Both the position numbers and the translations under genes were made by a program. Of a stretch of 64,000 nt of DNA, positions 8,190 to 16,657 are shown in pieces. This DNA is from Corallococcus macrosporus. Its GTDB lineage: Bacteria; Myxococcota; Myxococcia; Myxococcales; Myxococcaceae. The stretch covers positions 806,001-870,000 of the forward strand of contig NZ_JAFIMU010000002.1 of the NCBI RefSeq assembly GCF_017302985.1, given 5' to 3'. A model generated the notes under the pieces. That model saw nothing but the letters and a program-made list of their open reading frames with translations. It ran no database searches and had not been told where the DNA came from. Within the stretch, counting starts at the first letter, position 1. Every line of letters begins with the position of its first letter.

Positions 8190-10673
8190 TCATGGTGACA
8201 AGGGCGGGGCTCCAACCACCGGGGCGTCTTCACCGAACTCCGGGCCCGTGGGTTCCCGGATGACGTTGAGCACGGGCCGCGCGTCCGCGAGGGACGGGGT
8301 GAAGAGGGAGGGCTGGTCGGGGTCCGCGAACACCGTGGCGAAGTCCTCCGGGGTGAGGGCTCGCGCGAGCCGGGCCGCGAACGAGTCCTTGAGCAGGCGC
8401 ACGTAGTACTCGACGTCGTAGTCGCGCGCGTCGTCGCCGGCCGGGTCGCCCGGGGCGGGCCGCGGTCCGGGTTCGCCGTCCTCCGCGTCCGCCTCCGGGA
8501 GCAGGCCCGCGCGGCCGCCGGTGGCGCGGTAGATGCGCACGCGCTCGCCCAGGGACCAGTGCTCGCGGCCATTGGTGAGCAGCGCTTCGTACGGCAGCTC
8601 CCGGCGCTGCTTGCGCGTGGCCAGGTACTGCGAGGGGGACTTGGTCAGCCGCACCTGCGCGGAGACCTCGAAGGTGGGCACCTGGCGGCGGCGCAGCGCC
8701 ATCACCGCGTCCACGTAGGTGTCACGCACGGCGCGCACGTCGCCGGCCAGGAGGTGCTGGAGGGCGCGGCGCAGGAAGTCCTCTCCGTACGGCTCCGCGC
8801 GGCTGGAGCGGAATGCCACACCGCGCAGCAAGAGCGGCCCGGCGTAGGGCTGGAGCGCGTAGTTCTTCGGTTCGTGCGACAGCATGGCGGCGTAGCGCCC
8901 GTCGAACTCCAGCCGCACGCGCGGCGGCAGCAGGGCCGCGACCTCCGACACCACGCGGCGCTCGTCGGCCTCCGTCCAGTCCTCCGGCACCGCGAAGTAG
9001 ACGCCGTCCGTGTCGGCCTCCAGCAGCGTCACGCCCCGGTGCGCCAGCTCGCGGCACAGCAGGCCCAGCAGCTCGCGCCCGCGCCGCGTCACCTCGTTGG
9101 CGGCGTGCACGTCGGAGAAGCGGGTGAGGCCCACCGCGCCCAGGTAGCCGTAGGCGGAGTTGATGAGGATCTTCATCGCCGCGGAGAACGCCTCGTGCGT
9201 GTGGCGCTCCGCAGAACGGGGTGGGGCCTTCTTCGCCTTCGCCTTCGCGTCCAGGCGTTGATCCACCAGCCGGTCCACCAGCGCGAGCAGCGCGTTCAGC
9301 CGGTCTCGCCGCGGGCCGATGCGGTACTCGCGCATGAGCGACGGATAGAGGCTGGCCACGTCCGCCTTCACCACGTGGCGCGCGACGCCGGTGGCGAACA
9401 GGTGCAGCGCCGCGCCGCTGTGGGACGTGCCGTCACCGGTCTCATGCGAGGGCAGCGCCGCGCCCGAGCGCACGTAGGCGCGCACCAGCAGCGGATCCAA
9501 CACGCCCGTCGCGGGCCCCGCGTCCGCCAGCCGCTCGTAGCGCCGGGGGGCCATGCGCGCGAGCGCGAACGCCGCGCCGCCCAGCAGGTGCGCCAGCCCC
9601 GCGGCCTCCGTCACGTCCTCGCGCGCGTAGCGGCGCACGCGCTCGGGGTCCTTGAGGAAGACGTCATGGATGCGCGCGCCGGGGATGAGCTCGCGGTCGG
9701 GCCCGGACAGGCCCAGGTGCCGCGCCACCGCCTTGAGGCCATGGCCGGGCAGGTCGCGCGCGGAGAAGTCGTGGCGGCGCACGGCGTCCAGCGTGTCGAT
9801 GAACTCGCGGCCGGGGACGGTGTAGCGCGCGCGGCGCATGGGGTCCGCGTCCCGGCCTCCGGGGCCCCGGTACAGCGCGGCGCCTCTCGCGGAAGGGCGG
9901 TGGCGCAGGCCCGGCAGCCCCGCGCGGCCCAGCGCCAGCGGCACGTTCAGCCGCTTCGCGCGCTGGTCCAGGAAGGGCAGGTCGAAGCCGTGCAGGTTGT
10001 GGTTCTCCACCACGTCGGGGTCGGCCTCGCGGATGCGCGCAACCAGCCGGCGCAGCAGGTCCGCTTCCCCTTCGTCGCCATCCGCCGTCACCTCCAGCGT
10101 CTCCGCGCGGCCGTCCGGGTCCCTCAGCGCGACCAGGAAGATGCGGTCCTTCGACGGGTCCAGCCCGGTGGTCTCCAGGTCGAACTGGAGCCGGCGCAGG
10201 TCGTCGAAGACGAGGTCGCGGAAGTACGTGCGCCCGGTGGCCACCAGGTACTGCTCCTCCGGAGGCAGCACCAGCGCCGCGGCCGGGCCCAGGTCACGCA
10301 GGTGGCCCACGCGTTGATCCAACCGCTTCGACGCGCCCTTGAGCACCGCGGACGCGAGCGCGCGGCCGTCCTCCGCGCTGACGACGAAGCGCAGCGCGCC
10401 GGGCCCCTCCAGCTCCCGGTACGTCATGGCTCCGGGCATGGGCGGCGCGCCCTCGGGCCGCAGCGCGTCGCCCAGGTGCTCCAGGTCCTGGAGCGACGCG
10501 AGCAGCACCCAGGGCCGGTACCTCGCGTCCTCGCGCAGCCGCGCGTGCGTGCCCGGCTGCCGCTTCCAGACGAAGGCGCGCCCATCCGGCTCCGCCCACA
10601 CGGACACGATGCCCGGCGTGGGGTCCCATCCCCACAACCACTCGTCCTCCAGCGGATGGGGCGGCGGGACCAT
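8190..10673 (-). CDS. Family B DNA polymerase with 3'-5' exonuclease domain
   Basis: An 827-residue DNA polymerase of family B. The exonuclease has ExoI FDLETTGLD, ExoII-like NHNLHGFDLPFL and ExoIII YAREDV. The polymerase has motif A KADVASLYPSLM, motif B KILINSAYGYLG and motif C EADTDGVYF, plus a K-x-Y block in EPKNYAL. All catalytic aspartates are present, so it should be an active proofreading polymerase. The N-terminus (PLEDEWLWGWDPTPG) is not the usual archaeal/eukaryotic type. By analogy with E. coli Pol II it may serve in repair or translesion synthesis; that is inference. The ATG at 10673 lies where similarity begins, but no strong ribosome-binding site precedes it. It is divergent from the WYL regulator gene. 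Confidence 0.9.
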   Translation of the reverse strand: MVPPPHPLEDEWLWGWDPTPGIVSVWAEPDGRAFVWKRQPGTHARLREDARYRPWVLLASLQDLEHLGDALRPEGAPPMPGAMTYRELEGPGALRFVVSAEDGRALASAVLKGASKRLDQRVGHLRDLGPAAALVLPPEEQYLVATGRTYFRDLVFDDLRRLQFDLETTGLDPSKDRIFLVALRDPDGRAETLEVTADGDEGEADLLRRLVARIREADPDVVENHNLHGFDLPFLDQRAKRLNVPLALGRAGLPGLRHRPSARGAALYRGPGGRDADPMRRARYTVPGREFIDTLDAVRRHDFSARDLPGHGLKAVARHLGLSGPDRELIPGARIHDVFLKDPERVRRYAREDVTEAAGLAHLLGGAAFALARMAPRRYERLADAGPATGVLDPLLVRAYVRSGAALPSHETGDGTSHSGAALHLFATGVARHVVKADVASLYPSLMREYRIGPRRDRLNALLALVDRLVDQRLDAKAKAKKAPPRSAERHTHEAFSAAMKILINSAYGYLGAVGLTRFSDVHAANEVTRRGRELLGLLCRELAHRGVTLLEADTDGVYFAVPEDWTEADERRVVSEVAALLPPRVRLEFDGRYAAMLSHEPKNYALQPYAGPLLLRGVAFRSSRAEPYGEDFLRRALQHLLAGDVRAVRDTYVDAVMALRRRQVPTFEVSAQVRLTKSPSQYLATRKQRRELPYEALLTNGREHWSLGERVRIYRATGGRAGLLPEADAEDGEPGPRPAPGDPAGDDARDYDVEYYVRLLKDSFAARLARALTPEDFATVFADPDQPSLFTPSLADARPVLNVIREPTGPEFGEDAPVVGAPPLSP

Positions 10674-10835
10674 GGGCGGGGACTCGGGGGACGGAAGGCT
10701 TGGCGCGCGGACGCTGCTCCTGGCGCTCTTAGGCGCGCGGGTGCCCGCTTCGCAAGGGTGGGCGGACAGGAGCGGCGTGGCGCTGTCGGAAGGGCTTCGC
10801 ATCGCTGGGGCTCGGCCCCAGCTTGAGGCGCATGG

Positions 10836-10853
10836 CTGACAGCGGTATGTCAG
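10836..10853. promoter_or_regulatory. Inverted repeat upstream of WYL regulator, candidate operator
   Basis: Perfect 6-base arms CTGACA and TGTCAG separated by GCGGTA, ending 12 bases before the ATG of the WYL-domain regulator. DeoR/YafY-type regulators often bind short dyads of this kind in their own promoters. Autoregulation is therefore plausible but inferred only from position and symmetry. Confidence 0.45.
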
Positions 10854-10865
10854 GATACAGCGGCC

Positions 10866-11501
10866 ATGCAACGCACCGAGCGACTCTTCGCCCTCGCGGA
10901 GTACCTGAGGGGCCGGCGCACCGGCGTCACCGCGGAGGTGCTGGCCGAGCGCTTCAGCGTGACGGTGCGGACCATCTACCGGGACCTGGACGCCTTGCGC
11001 GCCGCGGCGCTGCCGGTGGGCGCGGAGCGGGGCCGGGGCGGTGGCTACGCGCTGGACCGGGGCTACAGCCTGCCGCCGGTGAACTTCACCGCGCGCGAGG
11101 CGGCGCTGGTGGTGGCGCTGGGCCGCTTCGCCATCGACATGCGGCTGCTGCCCTTCACGGGGACGCTGGAGTCGGCGCTCGACAAGGTCCGCTCCGCGCT
11201 GTCCACGTCCGCGCAGCGCGAGCTGCTGGCCCGGCTGCGCGAGCTGACGTTCCTGGGCGTGCCATCGCTGCCCACGCGCAAGCCCGTGCGAGAAGCACTG
11301 GAGCGCGCGTGGTTCGAGCGCCAGCCGCTGCGCATCACCTACGTGGACAGCAACTTCCTGGAGACGGTGCGCGAGGTGCGCGTCGAGTCCGTGGTGATGG
11401 ACCGGCACGAGACGCGGCTGGACGCGGTGGACCTCGCGTCCGGCGAGCGGCGGCACTTCCGGCTGGACCGCATCACCCGCGCGGAGGTGGTGGGCACCTG
11501 A
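10866..11501 (+). CDS. YafY-type HTH/WYL-domain transcriptional regulator
   Basis: A 211-residue regulator. Residues 1-60 form a winged helix-turn-helix (HTH_11) with RRTGVTAEVLAERFSVTVRT and then IYRDLDALRAAALPV, the DeoR-like pattern. Residues about 138-205 form a WYL-like ligand-sensing domain, ending with RRHFRLDRITRAEVV. Full WYL triads are not strictly kept (RITYVDSN at the position of the core strand). It starts at ATG 10866, just after a dyad that may be its operator. Neighbours are the divergent DNA polymerase and a convergent tail-collar protein; neither is an obvious target. WYL regulators in other bacteria often respond to DNA damage or control defence loci, which makes the nearby polymerase worth noting without proving a link. 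Confidence 0.85.
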   Translation: MQRTERLFALAEYLRGRRTGVTAEVLAERFSVTVRTIYRDLDALRAAALPVGAERGRGGGYALDRGYSLPPVNFTAREAALVVALGRFAIDMRLLPFTGTLESALDKVRSALSTSAQRELLARLRELTFLGVPSLPTRKPVREALERAWFERQPLRITYVDSNFLETVREVRVESVVMDRHETRLDAVDLASGERRHFRLDRITRAEVVGT

Positions 11502-11510
11502 GCCGCGCGA

Positions 11511-11536
11511 CCCCGCGCCGTCGCACGGGAGCGGGG
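11511..11536. terminator. GC-rich hairpin between convergent genes
   Basis: Six-base perfect arms CCCCGC (11511-11516) and GCGGGG (11531-11536) lie in the 48-base gap between the stops of the WYL regulator and the tail-collar gene. There is no U-tract, so function as a terminator is only suggested by location. Confidence 0.3.
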
Positions 11537-11549
11537 CCGGCCGGGGCGG

Positions 11550-12074
11550 TCAGCCGTGCGAGGGGAAGATGCCCTCCATCGCGATGATGAAGTTCACGAC
11601 CGTGTACGGGTTCTGGATGGGCACGGGCTGGCTGCCGCCGGCGATGCCCACGGACTGCGGGCCCATCACCGTGCTGGGGGTCGTGACGTAGGGCGTGGGG
11701 GTGGTGCCCGCGGGATAGGCGGCGAGGTACGCGCCCTCCGGGCTCTCCGTGTTGCCCTCCTGCATGCTGGCCATCAGCGGGTGGGTGTGCGCGGGCATCT
11801 GCGTGGAGATGAGCGTCACCGCCGGCGTGCCGGACGCCTCCCCCAGGGTGTGCGGTGCCAGGCCCGGGCCCTGGCCGGGAGCCATGGGGAAGCGGCCCCG
11901 CATGTCCGGCAGCGCGAACGTCGTCCTGCCGTCGCCGCCGTACGTCGTGCCCAGGATGGCGAAGAGGGCCTGGTTCTGCGCGATGGACAGCAGCGCACCG
12001 TTGCAAAAGGCCCAACCCCGCGGCGCGAAGTCGCCTCCAAACATCCGGATCTCTCCGAGGAACGGCTCAGACAT
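11550..12074 (-). CDS. Phage tail collar-domain protein (microcystin-dependent-protein family)
   Basis: A 174-residue protein with the phage Tail_Collar domain at the N-terminus: [20 protein letters not shown], then [19 protein letters not shown]. The C-terminal half (from [10 protein letters not shown] on) is rich in small and proline residues and ends in [20 protein letters not shown], as in MdpB-like 'microcystin dependent' proteins. Members are secreted or structural proteins of uncertain function that are often found singly or in tandem in myxobacteria. No phage structural genes surround it, so it is not evidence for a prophage. It is divergent from the collagen-like lipoprotein gene; a 186-base interval lies between them and may hold both promoters. 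Confidence 0.85.
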   Translation of the reverse strand: MSEPFLGEIRMFGGDFAPRGWAFCNGALLSIAQNQALFAILGTTYGGDGRTTFALPDMRGRFPMAPGQGPGLAPHTLGEASGTPAVTLISTQMPAHTHPLMASMQEGNTESPEGAYLAAYPAGTTPTPYVTTPSTVMGPQSVGIAGGSQPVPIQNPYTVVNFIIAMEGIFPSHG

Positions 12075-12260
12075 GGTGCCCCCTGGTGTGACTGTGGGTG
12101 TTGGTCGTTGAACAGACCATGGGCGGCACCTCCGGTGAAAGAGCGCGGCGCGTCATCAGACAAACCAACCCTGCGTGTGCGAAGCTTCACAATCCGTAGC
12201 GGCCCCTTTTTCCTACGCCGCACGTCGCCGCACCGCTTGTCGTTGGGGAGGACCTGTTCC

Positions 12261-14261
12261 ATGTCGCTTCGAGCCTTCATGCCCTTTCGTGGGGCGTTCT
12301 CTCGTTTTCGCGTGGTGTCGCTTTGCGCGACGTTGATGGTGTCCGCCTGCACGGAAGGCACGGGTGATGGCCCGGCGGGACCCGAGGGTCCTCCGGGGCC
12401 CGCGGGCGCGACGGGCCCCCAGGGACCGGCCGGCCCGCAGGGTGAGAAGGGCGCGACGGGCGAGCCCGGCCTGATGGGGCCCCAGGGGCCGCAGGGCCTG
12501 TCGGGTATGGGTGCTCCGGGTCCTCAAGGGCCGCAGGGCGTGCAGGGACCGGCGGGCGCGACGGGCCCCCAGGGGCCCATGGGCCTGATGGGGCCCATGG
12601 GGCCGCAGGGCAATGTGGGGCCGATGGGGCCCGCGGGCGCGAAGGGAGACACGGGCCCCGCGGGACCCAAGGGCGACACGGGCTCGACGGGCCCCACGGG
12701 TGACGTCGGTCCGGCGGGACCGGCGGGCGCGAAGGGAGACACGGGCGCGACGGGCCCCGCGGGCGCGACGGGCGCCACCGGTGCGACGGGTCCTGCGGGC
12801 GCGGTCGGTCCGGCGGGTCCGGAGGGGCCGAAGGGCGACACCGGCGCGGTAGGCCCCATCGGCCCTGCTGGCGCGAAGGGAGACACGGGCGCGACAGGTC
12901 CCATGGGCGCGACAGGCCCCACCGGTGCGACGGGTCCCGCGGGCGCGGTGGGTCCGGCGGGTGCGAAGGGTGACAAGGGCGACACGGGCGCGACAGGCCC
13001 CACCGGTGCGACGGGTCCTGCCGGCGCCGTCGGTCCGGCGGGCGCGAAGGGCGACACGGGCGCGGCGGGCCCCACGGGCGCCACGGGGCCTGCGGGCGCG
13101 GTCGGACCGGCGGGCGCGAAGGGAGACAAGGGCGACACTGGCGCGGCGGGTCCCACGGGAGCGACAGGGCCTGCGGGCGCGGTCGGGCCCGCGGGCGCGA
13201 CCGGTCCGGCGGGGCCTGCGGGCGCGGCGGGCCCCACGGGCGCGACCGGTGCGACCGGCCCTGTGGGGGCGACCGGCCCCGCGGGACCGCAGGGACCGAC
13301 GGGCGCCGCGGGTCCGCAAGGGCCGCAGGGACCGTCGGGCACGCAAGGGCTCTACGGTGATGGCTCGGCGGGCGCGTTCAACGTGGGCGTGGGGCAGACG
13401 GTGGATCTCACCAGTGCCTCGGCGGCGTCCATGCTGCCCTCGGGCTTCAACCTTCAGTTCACCACCATCAACATCGCGGGAACGCTCAGGGTCCCCAGCG
13501 GCACGGTGCTGCGCTCGACGGGAGACATCACCGTGAGCGGCCGGATTGACGTAGATCCAGGCGCGGAGGATGTCGGCAACGGCGAAGCGCCCACGGGTGT
13601 CGCCCGGACGGCGGCAACCAACTACAACGGCGGCGCGGGGCTGACGTCGTTCCAGGGTGCCCAGGTGCGCCGGGTTCAGTCGGCTTCGGGCGGAGCTGGT
13701 GCGCGCATCTACGCTGGTGCCGGAGGTGGCGCGGGCGGTGGCGCGCTGCTGCTGGCTTCGCGCAGCAACATCCGCATCGTCACAGGGGCCAACATCAACG
13801 CGAGCGGACAGGACGGCGTGAGTACAGCCGTTACGAACGTATCCGTTGTGGGCACAGGTGGAGGGGGGGGCGGCATTGTGTTGGTCGCGGCGAAGGGGAA
13901 CATCACGCTTGGCGGCACCATCCGTGTTCAGGGCGGTAACGGCTCTAACGGCTATGATGGCAATGGCGGCTCGGGTGAAGGCGGAGGAGGAGGTGGTGGT
14001 GGTGGCATTGTTCACTTCATCTCCTCCACGGCCCCCAGTGTGACGGGCTCCGTGGTAACGGCGGGAGGCGCGGCGGGAGCCAACGATCTGGGTGTCAACA
14101 GCGCAGCTCCGGGTGGTGGTGGCGGTGGCAGCGGCGGCAACGGAGGCAACGGAGGTGGTACCGTCCCGACCACGACGACGATCGTGAACCCCTCCGCAGG
14201 CACGGGCGGCTACTTCCTCCAGACGATCGCCCCGGAGCCGGAGTCGCTGCTGGGCCTGTGA
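12261..14261 (+). CDS. Collagen-like lipoprotein with glycine-rich C-terminal domain
   Basis: A 666-residue exported protein. The N-terminal signal peptide ends in a lipobox (LMVSAC, cysteine near residue 33). Residues about 36-363 are some 110 G-X-Y collagen triplets, often [12 protein letters not shown] and GDT, with a short break near GLSGMGAPG. The C-terminal 300 residues are different: a beta-rich start ([16 protein letters not shown], then [21 protein letters not shown]) and several poly-glycine loops. Threonine in the Y position and few prolines are typical of bacterial collagens. It probably forms a surface-anchored triple-helical stalk, with the C-terminal part as head or trimerisation domain; this is inference. 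The ATG at 12261 was chosen because it gives a complete signal peptide; the upstream in-frame extension has no signal and is spurious. Confidence 0.88.
   Translation: MSLRAFMPFRGAFSRFRVVSLCATLMVSACTEGTGDGPAGPEGPPGPAGATGPQGPAGPQGEKGATGEPGLMGPQGPQGLSGMGAPGPQGPQGVQGPAGATGPQGPMGLMGPMGPQGNVGPMGPAGAKGDTGPAGPKGDTGSTGPTGDVGPAGPAGAKGDTGATGPAGATGATGATGPAGAVGPAGPEGPKGDTGAVGPIGPAGAKGDTGATGPMGATGPTGATGPAGAVGPAGAKGDKGDTGATGPTGATGPAGAVGPAGAKGDTGAAGPTGATGPAGAVGPAGAKGDKGDTGAAGPTGATGPAGAVGPAGATGPAGPAGAAGPTGATGATGPVGATGPAGPQGPTGAAGPQGPQGPSGTQGLYGDGSAGAFNVGVGQTVDLTSASAASMLPSGFNLQFTTINIAGTLRVPSGTVLRSTGDITVSGRIDVDPGAEDVGNGEAPTGVARTAATNYNGGAGLTSFQGAQVRRVQSASGGAGARIYAGAGGGAGGGALLLASRSNIRIVTGANINASGQDGVSTAVTNVSVVGTGGGGGGIVLVAAKGNITLGGTIRVQGGNGSNGYDGNGGSGEGGGGGGGGGIVHFISSTAPSVTGSVVTAGGAAGANDLGVNSAAPGGGGGGSGGNGGNGGGTVPTTTTIVNPSAGTGGYFLQTIAPEPESLLGL
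12366..13350 (+). repeat. Tandem collagen-coding repeat (9-base and roughly 80-100-base periodicity)
   Basis: The DNA has a strict 9-base period (GGN CCN/GCN NNN). On top of it lies a higher-order unit of roughly 80-100 bases encoding [23 protein letters not shown], repeated about four to five times between roughly 12720 and 13220. Such blocks expand and contract easily by slippage, so length variation between strains is expected. It also creates long meaningless frames on the opposite strand. Confidence 0.85.
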
Positions 14262-14291
14262 GCACGGGCCGTCACGGGACCGGCGTGCTCA
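14259..14291. terminator. Hairpin formed by two convergent stop regions
   Basis: Eight-base perfect arms TGAGCACG (14259-14266) and CGTGCTCA (14284-14291). Each arm contains the stop codon of one of the two convergent genes (collagen-like, plus; GNAT, minus). The arrangement would act in both directions as a bidirectional terminator. No U-tract follows. Confidence 0.45.
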
Positions 14292-14798
14292 CCTGACGCC
14301 GGTTCCGGAGTCGCCCTCCGGAGCCCGCCACTCCAGCTCCAGGTAGGGCGACGTCGCGTCGCCTCCCGGCACGGGCGTGAAGCCGTGCCGGGTGTAGAGC
14401 CGCAGCGCCGGGTTGGCGCGCGTGACGTGCAGCCGCACGGGCACCCGCGCCCGCGCTGCCTCCGCTTGAAGCCCGTTCAAGAGCCACGTGCCCAGGCCGC
14501 GTCCCCGATGCGTGGGGAGCAGGGCCATGTCCACCAGCAGCACCTCCGTGGGCGTGCGCACGAGCCACTGGCGGCCCACGGGAGCCCCGTCCACTTCGAC
14601 GAGGGCATGGCCCTCCGAGGGGTACTTCGCCGCGTAGTGGCGGGCTTGAGCCTGGTACTGCATGCGCAGGAACAGCTCCGCCTGCGCGGGCGGCCAGCCC
14701 CAGGCGGCCAGCTCCTGTTCGCGCGTGCTCGCGTAGAGCGTGAAGAGGAACGCGTCGTCCTGGGGCGTGACGGGGCGCAGACGTGGCGCGAGGGGCAC
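14289..14798 (-). CDS. GNAT-family N-acetyltransferase
   Basis: A 169-residue GNAT acetyltransferase. The acetyl-CoA binding motif A is seen in LLVDMALLPTHRGRGLGTWL (R-G-x-G-L/G), followed by RLHVTRANPALRLYTRHGF, the usual C-terminal GNAT block. The GTG at 14798 is preferred because GGAAGGA sits about 6 bases upstream; a longer GTG start at 14837 lacks such a site. The substrate is unknown. It is convergent with the collagen-like gene, and its upstream side faces the two dyads in front of the monooxygenase, so the two genes may share regulatory sites. Confidence 0.85.
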   Translation of the reverse strand: MPLAPRLRPVTPQDDAFLFTLYASTREQELAAWGWPPAQAELFLRMQYQAQARHYAAKYPSEGHALVEVDGAPVGRQWLVRTPTEVLLVDMALLPTHRGRGLGTWLLNGLQAEAARARVPVRLHVTRANPALRLYTRHGFTPVPGGDATSPYLELEWRAPEGDSGTGVR

Positions 14799-14899
14799 GG
14801 TGGGTCCTTCCGCGTTGCCCGAGGGGCATCGATCCACGGACCATGGACCCTAGCGCATGCATCCTCCTCCCTGAGCCCCGCCGGCGCCCGCCCACTTCG

Positions 14900-14924
14900 A
14901 ACTGGTCCGACAGTCGGACCAGTT
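14900..14924. promoter_or_regulatory. Near-perfect palindrome (12-base arms), candidate TetR-type operator
   Basis: Left arm AACTGGTCCGAC and right arm GTCGGACCAGTT are exact reverse complements with a single A between them. It lies in the 271-base interval between the divergent GNAT and flavin monooxygenase genes. Size and symmetry resemble operators of TetR-family regulators, which often control monooxygenases, but no TetR gene is adjacent. Confidence 0.6.
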
Positions 14925-14966
14925 GAAGAACCTCGGGCCGGGGGCCCGCTCCCTCCCCACGCCGGA

Positions 14967-14991
14967 AACCTGTCCGACCCGCAGACAGGTT
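14967..14991. promoter_or_regulatory. Second inverted repeat upstream of the monooxygenase
   Basis: Arms AACCTGTC (14967-14974) and GACAGGTT (14984-14991) flank 9 bases. The left half, AACCTGTCCGAC, resembles the half-site of the neighbouring palindrome (AACTGGTCCGAC), so both may bind the same regulator. It lies about 80 bases before the monooxygenase start. Confidence 0.45.
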
Positions 14992-15069
14992 GGGACCGCG
15001 CCGGGCGGGCGGTGTACAGCATGAAGAGAGGGGGGCCCGGTGCGCCCCCGTCGCCAGGAGGTCCCGCCG

Positions 15070-16566
15070 GTGTCGTCCCGTCTTCCTCAACACGTGCGCG
15101 TCGCCATCGTGGGCGCGGGCTTCGCAGGGCTGGGCATGGCCATCCGGCTGAAACAGGACGGCATCGACGACTTCGTCATCCTGGAGCGCGCCGCCGAGGT
15201 GGGCGGCGTCTGGCGCGACAACGTCTATCCCGGCATCGCGTGCGACGTGCAGTCGCTGCTGTACTCGTTCTCCTTCGCCCCGAACCCCGGCTGGTCGCGC
15301 GTCTACTCGCCCGGCTGGGAGATCCAGGCATACCTGCGCGACTGCGTTGAGCGCTTCCAGCTCACGCCCTTCCTGCGCTTCGGGCACGCGGTCCTCTCCG
15401 CGAAGTGGGACCCGGCGACGCGCCGCTGGGGGGTGGAGACGTCCCAGGGCACCCTCACCGCGGACGTCTTCGTGACCGCGGTGGGCGCGCTGAGCGAGCC
15501 CATCATCCCGCACCTGCCCGGCCTGGAGCGCTTCCGGGGCAAGGTGATGCACTCGGCGAGGTGGGACCCGGGCCACGCGCTGGCTGGACGCAACGTGGGC
15601 GTGGTGGGCACGGGGGCTTCGGCGGCGCAGATCGTGCCGGCCATCCAGCCGGAGGTCGGCCGGCTCGTCCTCTTCCAGCGTACGCCCGCGTGGGTGCTGC
15701 CCCGGGGGGACAAGCCCATCAGCGGCCCGCGTCGCGCGCTGTACCGGCGGGTGCCGGGCGTGCGGTGGCTCTTTCGCGAAGGGCTGCGCCTGTTGCGCGA
15801 GGCCCTGGCCGTGGGCTTCCAGCACCCGTGGATCCTCCGGCTCGGGCAGCGGTTCGCGCTCCGGCACCTGCGCCAGGTGGTGACGGACCCCGCGCTGCGG
15901 GACCGGCTCACGCCCCGGTACACCATGGGCTGCAAGCGCGTCATCGTCTCCGACGACTACCTGCCGGCCCTCACGCGCCCCAACGTGGAGGTCGTCACGT
16001 CCCCCCTCCGCGAGGTGCGCGAGGACGCCGTCGTCACCGGGGACGGCGCCGTGCACCCGGTGGACACGCTCATCTTCGGCACCGGCTTCCAGCCGACGGA
16101 CATGCCGCTGGGCCACCACATCCAGGGGCGTGAGGGGCGTACGCTCGCGCAGGTGTGGGCGGGCAGCCCGAAGGCGTACCTGGGCATCACCGTGAGCGGT
16201 TTCCCCAACCTCTTCCTCCTGCAGGGGCCCAACACCAACCTGGGCCACACGTCCGTGATCCTCATGATGGAGGCCCAGCTGGACCACGTGCTGGGCGCAC
16301 TGCGTTACCTGGACGCGCGCGGCGCCGCCGCCGTGGAGCCTGATCCCGGCGTGCAGGACGCCTTCATCCGGGACCTGGACGCGCGCATGTCCCGCACGGT
16401 CTGGAGCCAGGGCGGCTGCCGGAGCTGGTACCTGGACGCCACGGGTCGCAACTCCGCCCTCTGGCCCGGCACCACCTCCTCCTTCCGCCGCCGGGTGGAG
16501 CACTTCGAGCCCTCCGAGTACGTCACGCTCCCCCGGCCGGTCTCCCGCCTACCCGCACGGTCCTGA
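15070..16566 (+). CDS. Flavin-containing monooxygenase, Baeyer-Villiger type
   Basis: A 498-residue FAD/NADPH monooxygenase. The first Rossmann motif is VAIVGAGFAGLGMA, followed by EVGGVWRDNVYPGIACD. The Baeyer-Villiger fingerprint F-x-G-x-x-x-H-x-x-x-W is present as FRGKVMHSARWDP, and the NADPH Rossmann motif as VGVVGTGASAAQI. It probably inserts oxygen into a ketone or oxidises a soft nucleophile; the substrate is unknown. The GTG at 15070 was chosen because AGGAGG lies 8 bases before it, although an in-frame ATG exists at 15022/15040. Two dyads upstream (14900-14924, 14967-14991) suggest control by a TetR-like repressor that is encoded elsewhere. Confidence 0.9.
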   Translation: MSSRLPQHVRVAIVGAGFAGLGMAIRLKQDGIDDFVILERAAEVGGVWRDNVYPGIACDVQSLLYSFSFAPNPGWSRVYSPGWEIQAYLRDCVERFQLTPFLRFGHAVLSAKWDPATRRWGVETSQGTLTADVFVTAVGALSEPIIPHLPGLERFRGKVMHSARWDPGHALAGRNVGVVGTGASAAQIVPAIQPEVGRLVLFQRTPAWVLPRGDKPISGPRRALYRRVPGVRWLFREGLRLLREALAVGFQHPWILRLGQRFALRHLRQVVTDPALRDRLTPRYTMGCKRVIVSDDYLPALTRPNVEVVTSPLREVREDAVVTGDGAVHPVDTLIFGTGFQPTDMPLGHHIQGREGRTLAQVWAGSPKAYLGITVSGFPNLFLLQGPNTNLGHTSVILMMEAQLDHVLGALRYLDARGAAAVEPDPGVQDAFIRDLDARMSRTVWSQGGCRSWYLDATGRNSALWPGTTSSFRRRVEHFEPSEYVTLPRPVSRLPARS

Positions 16567-16657
16567 TGCCGTGCGTCATGGGGCGGCCTCGCAACTCCCG
16601 GAGGCTTCCGGCGATAATCCAGGCAAAGCAGCACTTGTTTCTCTGGGGAGAGAAGCC

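Noticed and set aside
11550-12074. Prophage remnant suggested by the tail-collar domain
   Set aside because: No capsid, terminase, integrase or attachment site around it; such proteins are common as single genes in myxobacteria.
12366-13350. Possible CRISPR-like or satellite repeat
   Set aside because: The period is 9 bases in frame and encodes G-X-Y triplets; there are no unique spacers between constant repeats.
12213-14015. 600-codon open frame antisense to the collagen-like gene
   Set aside because: Produced by the GGN-CCN repeat read backwards; composition is low-complexity, no start context, no family resemblance.
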